DNA of 64,000 bases from Phycisphaerae bacterium (GTDB lineage Bacteria; Planctomycetota; Phycisphaerae; UBA1845), in contig JAJDDY010000067.1 in assembly GCA_029260075.1 (NCBI GenBank), positions 174,829-238,828 of the forward strand. The letters run 5' to 3'. The notes under the pieces are model-generated. The model was not told the DNA's origin. It saw nothing but the letters and a program-made list of their open reading frames with translations, and searched no databases. Shown piece by piece: positions 35,279 to 43,425 of the stretch. Both the position numbers and the translations under genes were made by a program. Numbering within the stretch: the first letter of the stretch is position 1; each line of letters begins with the position of its first letter.

Positions 35279-35337
35279 ACCGCTTGCTATCGTTGCCGCT
35301 TACTAGCGTTTCCGCTCGCTAGCGTTTCCGCTTACTC
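35279..35337. repeat. Short tandem repeat, 15-16 bp unit, overlapping a gene end
   Basis: Four imperfect units of CCGCTTACTAGCGTTT. The last unit encodes the C-terminus (TGTSKRKR) and stop of the minus-strand DUF1579 gene. Confidence 0.6.
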
Positions 35338-35894
35338 GTACCCGTCATGTCTGCCAGCTTGAACAAGCCGGTGCCGTCCCATTCGCGCCAGGTCCATTCG
35401 ATCGTGTTGTCGTCGATGTGGCGAAGTGTGCCGCGGCCCTTTGTTTTGTAACCGTACTTCTGTCCGACGGCTTTCATGTGAAACGTGTTGGTGCGTTCGT
35501 TGTAGGTGACGGTCGCTTCGGAGGTTTCGCCGAGGCTGTCGAACCACCACATGCGATATTTCTTCATACGCGGATCCCACGACCAGATGCTGATTCCCGT
35601 CATCTTGCCGAGCGCCCCCATGTCCAAGTCTGCGTGTTCTATGAGGAATCGCTTGTCGAGGGACCACTCGGCGTGATTAGTCCCCGACGACTGAAGCGTT
35701 TCATCGAGCACGGTCATCTTGACTTCGCCCGAAGTTTCCCAGTCGCCGATGAGCATTTCGAGTCGCTCCAGCTCCGGGGCTCGCTCAGGCTGCATGTCCT
35801 TAATGCTTTGCATCGTCATCTTGGGCATGCACCCGGTGAGCGCTGTGGCGGTCGGAACCATCATGAACAATGCGAGCTTGGTGGATCTAATCAT
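35319..35894 (-). CDS. DUF1579-type lipoprotein
   Basis: A 191-residue exported lipoprotein (MIRSTKLALFMMVPTATALT, lipobox LTGC). The remainder is a beta-rich, lipocalin-like domain of the DUF1579 type: LEMLIGDWETSGEVKM, WSLDKRFLIEHADLDMG, ISIWSWDPRMKKYRMWWFDS and TIEWTWREWDG. Members are thought to be small-ligand-binding barrels; the ligand is unknown. ATG 35894 has GGAGA eight bases upstream. Its final codons fall in a tandem repeat, so the C-terminus may vary between strains. Confidence 0.78.
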   Translation of the reverse strand: MIRSTKLALFMMVPTATALTGCMPKMTMQSIKDMQPERAPELERLEMLIGDWETSGEVKMTVLDETLQSSGTNHAEWSLDKRFLIEHADLDMGALGKMTGISIWSWDPRMKKYRMWWFDSLGETSEATVTYNERTNTFHMKAVGQKYGYKTKGRGTLRHIDDNTIEWTWREWDGTGLFKLADMTGTSKRKR

Positions 35895-35999
35895 TGTGCT
35901 GTCTCCTGTCCGTGGGAATCGTTTGCGGGGTCGAACTCTAGCGGGGATCTTGGCACGTTACAAGCGCAGTCCAACCGACGCAGTGAACAAGCGTGCGTG

Positions 36000-36052
36000 C
36001 GAGAAGGGATTCACGCACGAGCTCGTGAAAGGATTCACGCACGAGCCCGACG
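36000..36052. repeat. R6 repeat, inverted pair
   Basis: GCGAGAAGGGATTCACGCAC and GTGAAAGGATTCACGCACGA, two copies in direct order, in the gap between the DUF1579 gene and the end of the fusion oxidoreductase gene. Confidence 0.5.
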
Positions 36053-36070
36053 GATGCTCGTTCCCGCACA

Positions 36071-39007
36071 TCACTTGGTCAGCCCGTCAGCCAGGTATTC
36101 CACCAGGTGGCGCGGCGCCGCGTTCGTGTGGTGTGCAATCTGCGTTCGGCAACTGAAGCCGGAGCAGGCGACTTGGGCGCGGCCGCGAGCGCGGACGATG
36201 GGGAACAGTCTGTGCTCACCGATGGCCTTGGCGATGTCGTAGTGTTCCTGTTCGTGACCGAACGCCCCGGCCATACCGCAACAGCCGGCGTCGATCACCG
36301 GTGCGAGTGCATGGCCATCAACACCCTCACTCCCACCCGCGCCCCACACACCTCGTATCAGTTCCTCGGCGTCTGCGGAACCGACTAGCGATTTCTGGTG
36401 GCAGTGGGCGTGATAGAGCAGCGGGGCGTCGGTGGGTACATGCTCGAACAATCCGGGATCTTCATCCATCAATCGGCGCAGGAGCGTTTCGATCATAACG
36501 GTTTGCCCGGCGATACGATCCGCCGCGGGCAAGCGGACGAGCTGAGGGTATTCATCGACCAACGTGAGAATGCAGCTCGGTTCCGTCCCGACGATGGTCA
36601 CACCGTCTGCGGCGAAGCGCGCGAGGGCACGCACGTTGAACTCAGCCAGCTTCTTGGCTTCAACGAGTAGACCCTGACTGATCGCGGTGCGACCACAGCA
36701 GAATGTCTTGGGGCAAAGGACTTCGAAGCCGGCGTGCTCCAGTAACGTCACTGCGGCTATGCCGACTTGCGGCAGACAGTAGTTGGTCCATGTGTCAACG
36801 AAATACACGATGGGTCCGCGCGGTGACGGGGCGTTCGCGCCTGTGCGGCGGCGTCGACGGAACCATGACCGAAACGTCCGGTGGGCGAGTCGCGGCGGTT
36901 GAATACGCCGATCCAAACCGTAACGGCGCTCAAGCAGTGCGCGCATGGTTTTCGATCGGATGATCGCGTTACTGATCCGGGGGAAGTGGCTAGCCATCGC
37001 CAGGCGATTTGGTGTGTCCGCAATGAATCGTGCCCGGTCACTTGCGCCGTGGGTCAAGTTGCTATGGGCGAGGTACTCGATTTTCAGGCGTGCCATATCC
37101 ACGCCGGTGGGGCATTCGGTCTTGCACGCTTTGCACCCGATACACAGGTCCATGACCTCTGCAAGTTGAGGATCGTCCAGCCCGTCGATGAGTCCTCGAT
37201 TCGACAGTGCGACGCGAAGGGCGTTGGCCCGGGCGCGTGTGGTGTGTTGTTCGTCGCCGGTTGCGACGTAGGACGGACACATCGTGCCGACCAGTCGCTG
37301 GCGACATTGGCCGACTCCGCTGCACATGGCCGCCAAGCCCGCCATGCCGCCATGCGCCGAAAAATCGAGATGTGTCTTGGGCGATTGTGTCGCGAATGTG
37401 GCACCATAGCGGAGATTCTGCGTCATCGGAATGGGGTCGACGATCTTGTTGGGGTTCAGCAGGTTCGTCGGGTCGAAGAGGGTCTTCACTTGGCGAAAGG
37501 CGCCGACGATCTTCGGGCCGTACATCTTCTCGATCCAGCAGGACCGCACGAGCCCGTCGCCGTGCTCGCCGGTCATGGCCCCGCCGAACTCCAGTGCCAA
37601 GTCACTGACAGCCGCTGCGATTCGGTCCATGCGGGCGACGTCCTCGGCGCGTTTGAGGTTCAAAATGGGGCGGACGTGAATACACCCCACGCTCGCGTGG
37701 GCGTAGTAGCCGGCTTGGACGTCTTCTTTTTTCAAGATGGCCCCGAAGCGATCGATGTATTCGCGCAGACGCGACGGATCCACCGCGGAGTCTTCGACGA
37801 AGGCATAGGGTTGGGCGTCGCCCGGTCGAGACATCAACAGACCAAGCCCTGCTTTTCGAAGGTTCCACACGTCGGCTTGTTGCGATGCATCGTGAACCTG
37901 AACCACGTCCGTACAGCCGGGAACACGTTGCACTGCCTCGGACAGCGTATTTGCCTTCGCCGCGAGTGCTTGGTCGTCCTCGCCGTGAAACTCAACGATG
38001 AGCAGGGCTTTGGGGGAACCCTTGAGGAACTTGCAGCAATCTCGGATGGCCGGGTTACTTAGCGCAGCCTCTATGATCATGTCGTCGACGAGTTCCACCG
38101 CCGATGGCTTGTGGCCTACGATATCCGGCGTGGCTTCCAGCGCTGCGGATAGCTCGGCGTAATGAAGCACGAGCAGGCGCCGGTGGCGCGGGATGGGAAC
38201 GAGTCTCAGCTTGGCTGCGACGACGATGCCGAGCGTGCCCTCGCTGCCGCAGAGAATGCGAATCGCCCGCGCGGGCGAGTTGGCTGGACCGAGCCGATCG
38301 AGACCGTAACCGCCGTTGCTTCTTAGAACGGAGGGGAATCGTTTCGTGATTTCGTCGTAGTGTGCGTCGCGAATCTGACCTAGGTTGCGCTGGATACGTT
38401 GCTCGTCAGTCGATAGCGTATCGCTTGCCCCCGACGTGTCATTGAAGGTGACCCGTTCACCGGTGGAAAGCACAACGTCGATCGATGCGACGTGATCAAC
38501 GGTTCGACCGTAGACGATGGAATGCGCCCCGCAGGAGTTGTTGGCGATCATGCCGCCGATGGTCGCGCGGCTGCTGGTGGCCACGTCGGGTGCGAACATG
38601 AGTCCGTCGCCGGCGAGATGGGCGTTGAGTTCGTCGAGGACAACACCGGGTTCGACGTCGACGGTGCATGCTTCGAGATCAAGACGTCCGATCTGCGTGA
38701 GGTGGCGGGAGAGATCGAGTTGTACGCCGGCGCCCACGGCTCCGCCCGCCAATCCCGTACCCGCGCCGCGCGCTACGATGGGTACGCCTTGCGCGCGGCA
38801 TGCGTTGATTGTGGCGACGACGTCGTCAGCGTCTTTCGGCATGACCACACCAGCCGGTGTGATCTCATAGATGCTTGCGTCTGTTGAAAAGATCGTTCGA
38901 GAGAGTGCGTCGAATCGAACGTTGCCGCGCACCGTGCTGCGCAGTTCATCCGCCAGAGAAGCCAATCGGGCTGCATCGTTGCGTACGTCGGATATGGCTT
39001 CGTTCAC
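36071..39007 (-). CDS. FAD-linked oxidase fused to Fe-S/CCG-domain subunit (GlcD-GlcF type)
   Basis: A 978-residue fusion. The N-terminal half is an FAD-binding type-4 oxidase (VPIVARGAGTGLAGGAVGAG; IGGMIANNSCGAHSI; VGCIHVRPILN; GGAMTGEHGDGLVR). The C-terminal half is a ferredoxin-type plus CCG-repeat subunit: CSGVGQCRQRLVGTMCP, CIGCKACKTECPTGVDMARL, then CCG in PKTFCCGRTAISQG and DAGCCGMAGAFGHEQEHY. Such proteins oxidise 2-hydroxyacids (D-lactate, glycolate or similar) and pass electrons to the respiratory chain; the exact acid is not readable. GTG 39007 is used because GGGGAG lies ten bases upstream, inside the end of the preceding gene; a TTG at 39025 would overlap that gene by 11 bp. Confidence 0.9.
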   Translation of the reverse strand: MNEAISDVRNDAARLASLADELRSTVRGNVRFDALSRTIFSTDASIYEITPAGVVMPKDADDVVATINACRAQGVPIVARGAGTGLAGGAVGAGVQLDLSRHLTQIGRLDLEACTVDVEPGVVLDELNAHLAGDGLMFAPDVATSSRATIGGMIANNSCGAHSIVYGRTVDHVASIDVVLSTGERVTFNDTSGASDTLSTDEQRIQRNLGQIRDAHYDEITKRFPSVLRSNGGYGLDRLGPANSPARAIRILCGSEGTLGIVVAAKLRLVPIPRHRRLLVLHYAELSAALEATPDIVGHKPSAVELVDDMIIEAALSNPAIRDCCKFLKGSPKALLIVEFHGEDDQALAAKANTLSEAVQRVPGCTDVVQVHDASQQADVWNLRKAGLGLLMSRPGDAQPYAFVEDSAVDPSRLREYIDRFGAILKKEDVQAGYYAHASVGCIHVRPILNLKRAEDVARMDRIAAAVSDLALEFGGAMTGEHGDGLVRSCWIEKMYGPKIVGAFRQVKTLFDPTNLLNPNKIVDPIPMTQNLRYGATFATQSPKTHLDFSAHGGMAGLAAMCSGVGQCRQRLVGTMCPSYVATGDEQHTTRARANALRVALSNRGLIDGLDDPQLAEVMDLCIGCKACKTECPTGVDMARLKIEYLAHSNLTHGASDRARFIADTPNRLAMASHFPRISNAIIRSKTMRALLERRYGLDRRIQPPRLAHRTFRSWFRRRRRTGANAPSPRGPIVYFVDTWTNYCLPQVGIAAVTLLEHAGFEVLCPKTFCCGRTAISQGLLVEAKKLAEFNVRALARFAADGVTIVGTEPSCILTLVDEYPQLVRLPAADRIAGQTVMIETLLRRLMDEDPGLFEHVPTDAPLLYHAHCHQKSLVGSADAEELIRGVWGAGGSEGVDGHALAPVIDAGCCGMAGAFGHEQEHYDIAKAIGEHRLFPIVRARGRAQVACSGFSCRTQIAHHTNAAPRHLVEYLADGLTK

Positions 39008-39014
39008 GCTCCGG

Positions 39015-40121
39015 TTACTCCCCAATGGAAAACGTGGCGTGAGCCAGGGCGAGCTGGCGGTAGGCGTCGGCGGTCGCTTCAGCCATTTTGGATACCGCGT
39101 GGTGCTGTTTCACATAGTCACGTCCGGCGCCGGCCAGTCGACGGGCTTCGTTGGGGTCTGCGATGAGTCGTTCAATGCTATCCGCGATGGTCTCGGCCGT
39201 AGCGTCTTCGCAGACGATGGCTGTCTCTGCGTCGTGGAGGTGATCGCAAACGCCCTCGCCGCACGCCACAATCGCAACCCCGGCACCCATGGCGTGCAGG
39301 CTGTTGGCAGATACGGTCGACGGCGCAGCCGGTAGCACGAAGATGTCGGCGCTATGAATCGCTTCACTCATGTTGCCGGCCGGTCGTGAGAGCGTGACGC
39401 ATGAAGACAACTTACGATCTCGAATCACGCGTCGGATCGCGCTTTCGCGGGCGCCTTTCCCCATTAGAAAAAGCAGCAAGTCGTAGTCTCGATGCTTCAG
39501 GATGGCCATGGCTTCGACCAGTCGTTCCACACCGGCGCCGCGCCGCAGCATTGACGTGCTGAGGATGGTGGTGGTTCGATCGGGGTTGGCAAAACAGTTC
39601 GTGTCGCTCGAAGCCAAGACTCCCGGTCGAACGAGACGTACGCGATCGCGGTCGATACGCAACCGGTCGATCAGGACGCCGGCGAGTGGCGTGCTTGCAG
39701 CCAAGAGGCAGGCGGCGGGCGTACCCGAGCGTCGCTCTACGGCGTCGCAATCGGCGAGCGAAATGACCTGAAGAATCAGCTCGGCATCGAACGCTCGTGC
39801 GATGGCGTTGGCCACGCGGTACGATCCGCCGCCGATCGCATGTACGACGGTCGGTTCGGTGGCGGCAAGATCAGCGACAACGCGTTCGATTCTTCGTCGG
39901 GAGAATGGCCAGGCGATGGGCGGATGGAGCACCGCCTGCACCGGACCGGGGAGTAGCGTGTCCACCCGGGCATCGTCGCTGACCACCCTCACCTGTATGG
40001 CTTGATCGACGAGTCCGACGAGGAGGTGTCGCAACACGCCGCGCGATCGAACCAAGGTCTCGCGATCAATGCAAAGCACCGCGTGTACGGGCGTGGATCT
40101 GCTTTGGGGTTCCTCGGGCAT
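39015..40121 (-). CDS. Glycosyltransferase family 4-like protein
   Basis: A 368-residue GT-B glycosyltransferase. N-terminal Rossmann half: VLCIDRETLVRSRGVLRHLL and TVVHAIGGGSYRVANAIARAF. C-terminal donor-binding half: TTTILSTSMLRRGAGVERLV, LLLFLMGKGARESAIRRVI, SADIFVLPAAPSTVSANSLHAMGAG (the usual E-x7-E region is altered to S-x-S-A-N-S-LHAMG). The loss of the first acidic residue may affect sugar-nucleotide binding. It is cotranscribed with the FAD/Fe-S fusion (7 bp gap). ATG 40187 is an alternative start adding 22 residues; neither has a clear ribosome site. Confidence 0.75.
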   Translation of the reverse strand: MPEEPQSRSTPVHAVLCIDRETLVRSRGVLRHLLVGLVDQAIQVRVVSDDARVDTLLPGPVQAVLHPPIAWPFSRRRIERVVADLAATEPTVVHAIGGGSYRVANAIARAFDAELILQVISLADCDAVERRSGTPAACLLAASTPLAGVLIDRLRIDRDRVRLVRPGVLASSDTNCFANPDRTTTILSTSMLRRGAGVERLVEAMAILKHRDYDLLLFLMGKGARESAIRRVIRDRKLSSCVTLSRPAGNMSEAIHSADIFVLPAAPSTVSANSLHAMGAGVAIVACGEGVCDHLHDAETAIVCEDATAETIADSIERLIADPNEARRLAGAGRDYVKQHHAVSKMAEATADAYRQLALAHATFSIGE

Positions 40122-40290
40122 GAGCGCAATCACAACCGCGCGGCCGGGGCCTGTCAACGGTAGAGGCCAGAACGACCGGTTCGCCATTGCCCACCGAACC
40201 GTGGTGCGCTATGCTTTGGGTCGGCGTATTGAGATATCGAAATCATCACGAACAACATCGCGCCAGCTCGTGGGCATGTTAGGATTGGCC

Positions 40291-41286
40291 ATGAAAGTTT
40301 TCGAAGGACTGGACAAGGTGGATCCACCGCTCAGGCGGAGCGTCTTGACCATCGGCAATTTCGACGGCGTTCACCGGGCCCACCAGCAGCTTCTCGCGCA
40401 GGCGGGATTGTTCGCCGTGGGCACCGGCGGGCCGGTCGTGGTGCTGACCTTTGAGCCACATCCCCTTTCGATCGTAGCTCCGGAAAAAACGCCCGCCAGA
40501 TTGTCCACCCATGATCAAAAACTGCGATACCTGGCGCAGGCGGGTGCGGACGTCGTGGTCGTTGCGCGAAGCGAGCCGAAACTCCTCGCCCTGGAAGCAG
40601 AACAGTTCGTGACCGACGTGATCATTGAACGGTTCGATCCGACCCACATCGTCGAAGGGCCTTCGTTTGGATTCGGTCGAGGTCGCAAGGGGTCACCGGA
40701 AATGCTTCGCGAATTCATGGCCGGTCGCGGCGAGGAACAAGGTGGAGACTGCGAGGTGCATATCGTCCACCCGGTGACCGTTGCGATCCAAGATGGTCAC
40801 GAGTCGATGGTGTCCAGCTCGTTGATTCGCAAACTGATCGCAGACGGCAAAACGCGCCGTGCCGCACTCTGTCTCGGTCGTCCGTACATGTTGTCAGGCC
40901 AAGTGATCGAGGGCGAACGGCGGGGGCGCACGCTCGGTTTTCCAACCGCCAACCTTCAACCGGTCGAACAGCTTGTTCCCAAAGACGGGGTCTACGCCGG
41001 TTATGCCGTTGTCGACGGCGACCGTCACGCAGCGGCGATCAGCATCGGCGTCAACGCGACGTTCGGCGGCGGCGGTCGAAAAATCGAAGCCCACTTGCTC
41101 GATTTTGAAAAGGATATCTACGGCCAAACTATCGACCTGGCGTTTCAACACCGCCTGCGAAACCATGAACGATTCGATACGCCGGACCTACTTTGCGAAC
41201 AACTTCGCCGCGACGTGAGCTCAGTACGCGGGTCTTGGGATCCGTCGGAGTCGACGGCGACGGGTGATGGGGAACGAATACGATGA
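40291..41286 (+). CDS. ribF: Bifunctional riboflavin kinase / FAD synthetase
   Basis: Converts riboflavin to FMN and FMN to FAD. The 331-residue length is typical. N-terminal FAD synthetase nucleotidyl-transferase motif: TIGNFDGVHRAHQQLL (residues about 21-36), FEPHPLSI and SSLIRKLIADG. C-terminal kinase motif: GEGxRGRTLGFPTANL-like (GERRGRTLGFPTANLQ) and GVYAGYAVVDG. ATG 40291 lies seven bases after AGGA. Its end overlaps nrnA by 4 bp (ATGA). Confidence 0.94.
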   Translation: MKVFEGLDKVDPPLRRSVLTIGNFDGVHRAHQQLLAQAGLFAVGTGGPVVVLTFEPHPLSIVAPEKTPARLSTHDQKLRYLAQAGADVVVVARSEPKLLALEAEQFVTDVIIERFDPTHIVEGPSFGFGRGRKGSPEMLREFMAGRGEEQGGDCEVHIVHPVTVAIQDGHESMVSSSLIRKLIADGKTRRAALCLGRPYMLSGQVIEGERRGRTLGFPTANLQPVEQLVPKDGVYAGYAVVDGDRHAAAISIGVNATFGGGGRKIEAHLLDFEKDIYGQTIDLAFQHRLRNHERFDTPDLLCEQLRRDVSSVRGSWDPSESTATGDGERIR

Positions 41287-42341
41287 GAACGCCGAAACCG
41301 GCCGACTACACAGCGTGCGCCGAGATGGTCGCCAAATGGAAACGCCCGCTATTGCTTACGCACGCCAAGCCCGACGGCGACGCGCTGGGATCGCTGGCGG
41401 CCATGCGTGCCGTGCTTCGGCAAGGTGGTGCCGAACCTGTGGCACTTATCTACGATGCGATTTCGAGTCGGTACGCACTGTTCGACAGCTATGAGCCGAT
41501 GCCGCGGTGGGGCGTTGATTGGCAAGCGGAGGACATGGCGACCATCGATGGCATTCTCATAATGGATACGTGTACGTACAACCAGCTAGAACCGATCGCG
41601 GACTGGCTACGCTCATCGAAATTGCCGAAGATGGCGGTCGATCACCACGTCACGCGCGACGAACTGGCCGACGCCTATTTGATTGACGAACAAGCCGCCG
41701 CCGCCTGTTTGATTCTCCATGATTGGTTCGGTCGACAGGGTTGGCCAATTGACACGGATACGGCGAAAGCTCTATTCGTCGGAATCGCCATGGATACGGG
41801 TTGGTTTCGCCACAGCAATACAGATGGCCGCGTGCTTGCGGCGGTGGCGGACCTAGTGAGCCGTGGTGCGGCCCCGCACGAACTGTTCGAGCAGTTGTTT
41901 CAACGAGAATCAGAGGGTCGCGTTCGCGTGCTCGGTGCGGCGCTGAGTTCGCTTGAGCTGTTGGCTGGCGGCCGGTTGGCGGTGATGACGCTTACGAGGG
42001 ATGGTCTTGCCAAGGTGAAGGCTACCGCGGCGGACACGGAAGATGTTGTCAATGAACCGCTTCGCATGGCGTCCGTGATGGTGTCCGTCTTGCTTGTAGA
42101 GAGCGACGGTAATCTTGTGCGCGTGAGTTTGCGAAGCAAGCCGCCGCTGGTTGATGGTTTGCAGACGCAAGGTTCGTCGCATCGTGCTGAGTCGCCGAGC
42201 GCGTGCATCGATGTCGACGTCGCACAAATTGCGCAGAGCCTTGGCGGTGGCGGTCACCGGCGCGCGTCCGGCGTTCGGATTGCAGATACCGTAGCCGGCG
42301 CGCGCAGTCGGGTGGTCGATGCGATCAATGGGCAATGGTAG
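41283..42341 (+). CDS. DHH-family phosphoesterase (NrnA-like)
   Basis: A 352-residue DHH/DHHA1 phosphoesterase. Motifs: LLTHAKPDGDALGSL (motif I), LIMDTC (II), VDHHVT (III, the DHH), GIAMDTGWFRHSNT (IV), and the DHHA1 glycine motif SLGGGGHRRASG near the C-terminus. NrnA-type enzymes degrade nano-RNAs and 3-prime-phosphoadenosine 5-prime-phosphate; some relatives hydrolyse cyclic dinucleotides. If PAP is a substrate it would pair with the sulfotransferase-like enzyme elsewhere in the window, but that is speculation. Translationally coupled to ribF, an order also seen with truB and rbfA in other bacteria. Confidence 0.88.
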   Translation: MRTPKPADYTACAEMVAKWKRPLLLTHAKPDGDALGSLAAMRAVLRQGGAEPVALIYDAISSRYALFDSYEPMPRWGVDWQAEDMATIDGILIMDTCTYNQLEPIADWLRSSKLPKMAVDHHVTRDELADAYLIDEQAAAACLILHDWFGRQGWPIDTDTAKALFVGIAMDTGWFRHSNTDGRVLAAVADLVSRGAAPHELFEQLFQRESEGRVRVLGAALSSLELLAGGRLAVMTLTRDGLAKVKATAADTEDVVNEPLRMASVMVSVLLVESDGNLVRVSLRSKPPLVDGLQTQGSSHRAESPSACIDVDVAQIAQSLGGGGHRRASGVRIADTVAGARSRVVDAINGQW

Positions 42342-42344
42342 GAT

Positions 42345-42395
42345 GTGGGCGAAGGGGCGAAGGGGCGAAGGGACGGAGGGACGGAGGGACATAGT
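42345..42395. repeat. Short tandem repeats GGGCGAAG and GGGACGGA
   Basis: Three units of GGGCGAAG run into three units of about GGGACGGA directly after the nrnA stop codon. A microsatellite-like array. Confidence 0.7.
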
Positions 42396-42399
42396 GAGC

Positions 42400-42530
42400 T
42401 GGTGCGTGAATCCTTTCTCGCACCCACGTTCGCGTGACTCGGCTCTCGTGAATGGCCGAGTCTATAGGACGCAGGATAGGAATCCCGCTTGAGCGGAGGG
42501 ACGAGATAGGAATCTCGTCCCAGCACAGAA
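42400..42530. repeat. R6 and R5 motifs in the gap before the cyclophilin gene
   Basis: R6: GGTGCGTGAATCCTTTCTCG (42401-42423). R5: GGGACGAGATAGGAATCTCG then TCCC (42499-42525), followed by two decayed half copies of the same ATCTCGTCCCAGCAC motif. Confidence 0.6.
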
Positions 42531-42630
42531 TTTCGTCACAGCGCAGAATCTCGTCCCAGCACCGTTGCTGGTTCGCGAGTCGCGGATTTCGTCGCAGCAT
42601 TTTTTTGATACACCATCCAAGGAGTTGAAT

Positions 42631-43113
42631 GTGAAGCAGGTAACTATTCATACGGATTCGGGCACGATGAACCTGGAGTTTTTCGCGGACAAGGCGCCGG
42701 CGCACGTCGAGAACTTTATCGATCTGGCGGAGTCCGGATTCTACGACGGTCTGACGTTTCATCGCGTGGTGGCTGGGTTCATGATTCAGGGCGGATGTCC
42801 GCAGGGCACGGGAACGGGTGACGGTCCTCGCCAACTCAAAGCCGAGTTCACCGACACGCCGCACGTGTGCGGAACGCTCTCGATGGCCCGGTCGAGCGAT
42901 CCGGATTCCGCGTCGTGTCAGTTTTTCATTTGCCTGGACGACGCGTCGTTCTTGAATGGCCAATACTCCGCGTTCGGGCGCATCGCCGATGACGCATCAC
43001 TCGAAACGCTGGCCAAGATCGGTCAGGTTCCGACCAGGAATTCGGGCGGCGGCGAGAAGTCGACACCGATCGAAACCGTCACCATCAGCAAGATGACCGT
43101 GACTGAGATCTAG
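42631..43113 (+). CDS. Cyclophilin-type peptidyl-prolyl cis-trans isomerase
   Basis: A 160-residue cytoplasmic cyclophilin. Active-site region: FHRVVAGFMIQGGCPQGTGTG (the FHRV...FMxQGGD site, with Cys in place of Asp), SMARSSDPDSASCQFFI (usual MANxGPxTNGSQFFI, altered), and FGRIADDASLETLAKIG. No signal peptide, so it acts in the cytoplasm. The start is GTG 42631 with AAGGAG seven bases upstream; the ATG at 42565 lies in repeat sequence. The TAG stop is part of the CTAG end of an R1 element. Confidence 0.9.
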   Translation: MKQVTIHTDSGTMNLEFFADKAPAHVENFIDLAESGFYDGLTFHRVVAGFMIQGGCPQGTGTGDGPRQLKAEFTDTPHVCGTLSMARSSDPDSASCQFFICLDDASFLNGQYSAFGRIADDASLETLAKIGQVPTRNSGGGEKSTPIETVTISKMTVTEI

Positions 43114-43207
43114 CGCGGTGTCACACGTCGAATGACGGGCTTACTGAGCCGCGCCCGTAAGGAAGCGGACGCTTGATAGCCGGTCGCAACAGCTTGAAAA
43201 CGCTCCC
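43110..43207. repeat. R1 element, copy 6, truncated by R4
   Basis: Left end CTAGCGCGGTGTCACACGTC starts in the cyclophilin stop codon. The arm GAGCCGCGCCCGTAAGGAAG is intact, but the right arm stops at CGCTCCCTCGCG, where an R4 hairpin begins. Confidence 0.75.
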
Positions 43208-43319
43208 TCGCGTCCGGGTGGCCCATCTCTTCAGAGGTGGGGGAGTCGAATCTAGGTCCGTGACAGTATCGGCGTCGATTCGACTCCCCCACGGCTAAAG
43301 CCATGGGCCACCCGGCCAA
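43207..43319. repeat. R4 hairpin repeat, copy 3 (complete)
   Basis: Arms GGGTGGCCCATCTCTTCAGA and GGCTAAAGCCATGGGCCACCC minus one base, with GGGGGAGTCGAATC and GATTCGACTCCCCC inside. The whole can fold into one long stem. It interrupts the right arm of R1, so it inserted later. Confidence 0.7.
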
Positions 43320-43425
43320 TGCGGAGACGAACCGATCAGAGACGAAGTACGAGTTGCGTCCCTCTATGAAGATGGATCGACAAGCGCGCGGGCGACGCCG
43401 GGAACATCTGGTAAGATCGTCGTTC

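Larger units (their letters stand above)
34835..35318. other. Gap dense in short repeats (R6, R2, R5, R3 fragment, 15-16 bp tandem)
   Basis: No gene seen. It contains an R6-like hairpin near 34930-34960 (GTGCGAGATTCCTTTCTCGC), R2 at 35022-35145, R5 at 35152-35176, an R3 fragment at 35221-35262 and a short tandem array at 35279-35337 that runs into the end of the next gene. Confidence 0.5.

Noticed and set aside
36881..38062. 393-codon plus-strand frame
   Set aside because: Antisense to the FAD/Fe-S fusion gene, which has clear motifs along its full length.
42631..43113. Whether the cyclophilin is exported
   Set aside because: Only the longer frame from 42565 would add an N-terminus, and that part is repeat sequence without a signal peptide; the GTG start with AAGGAG is preferred.
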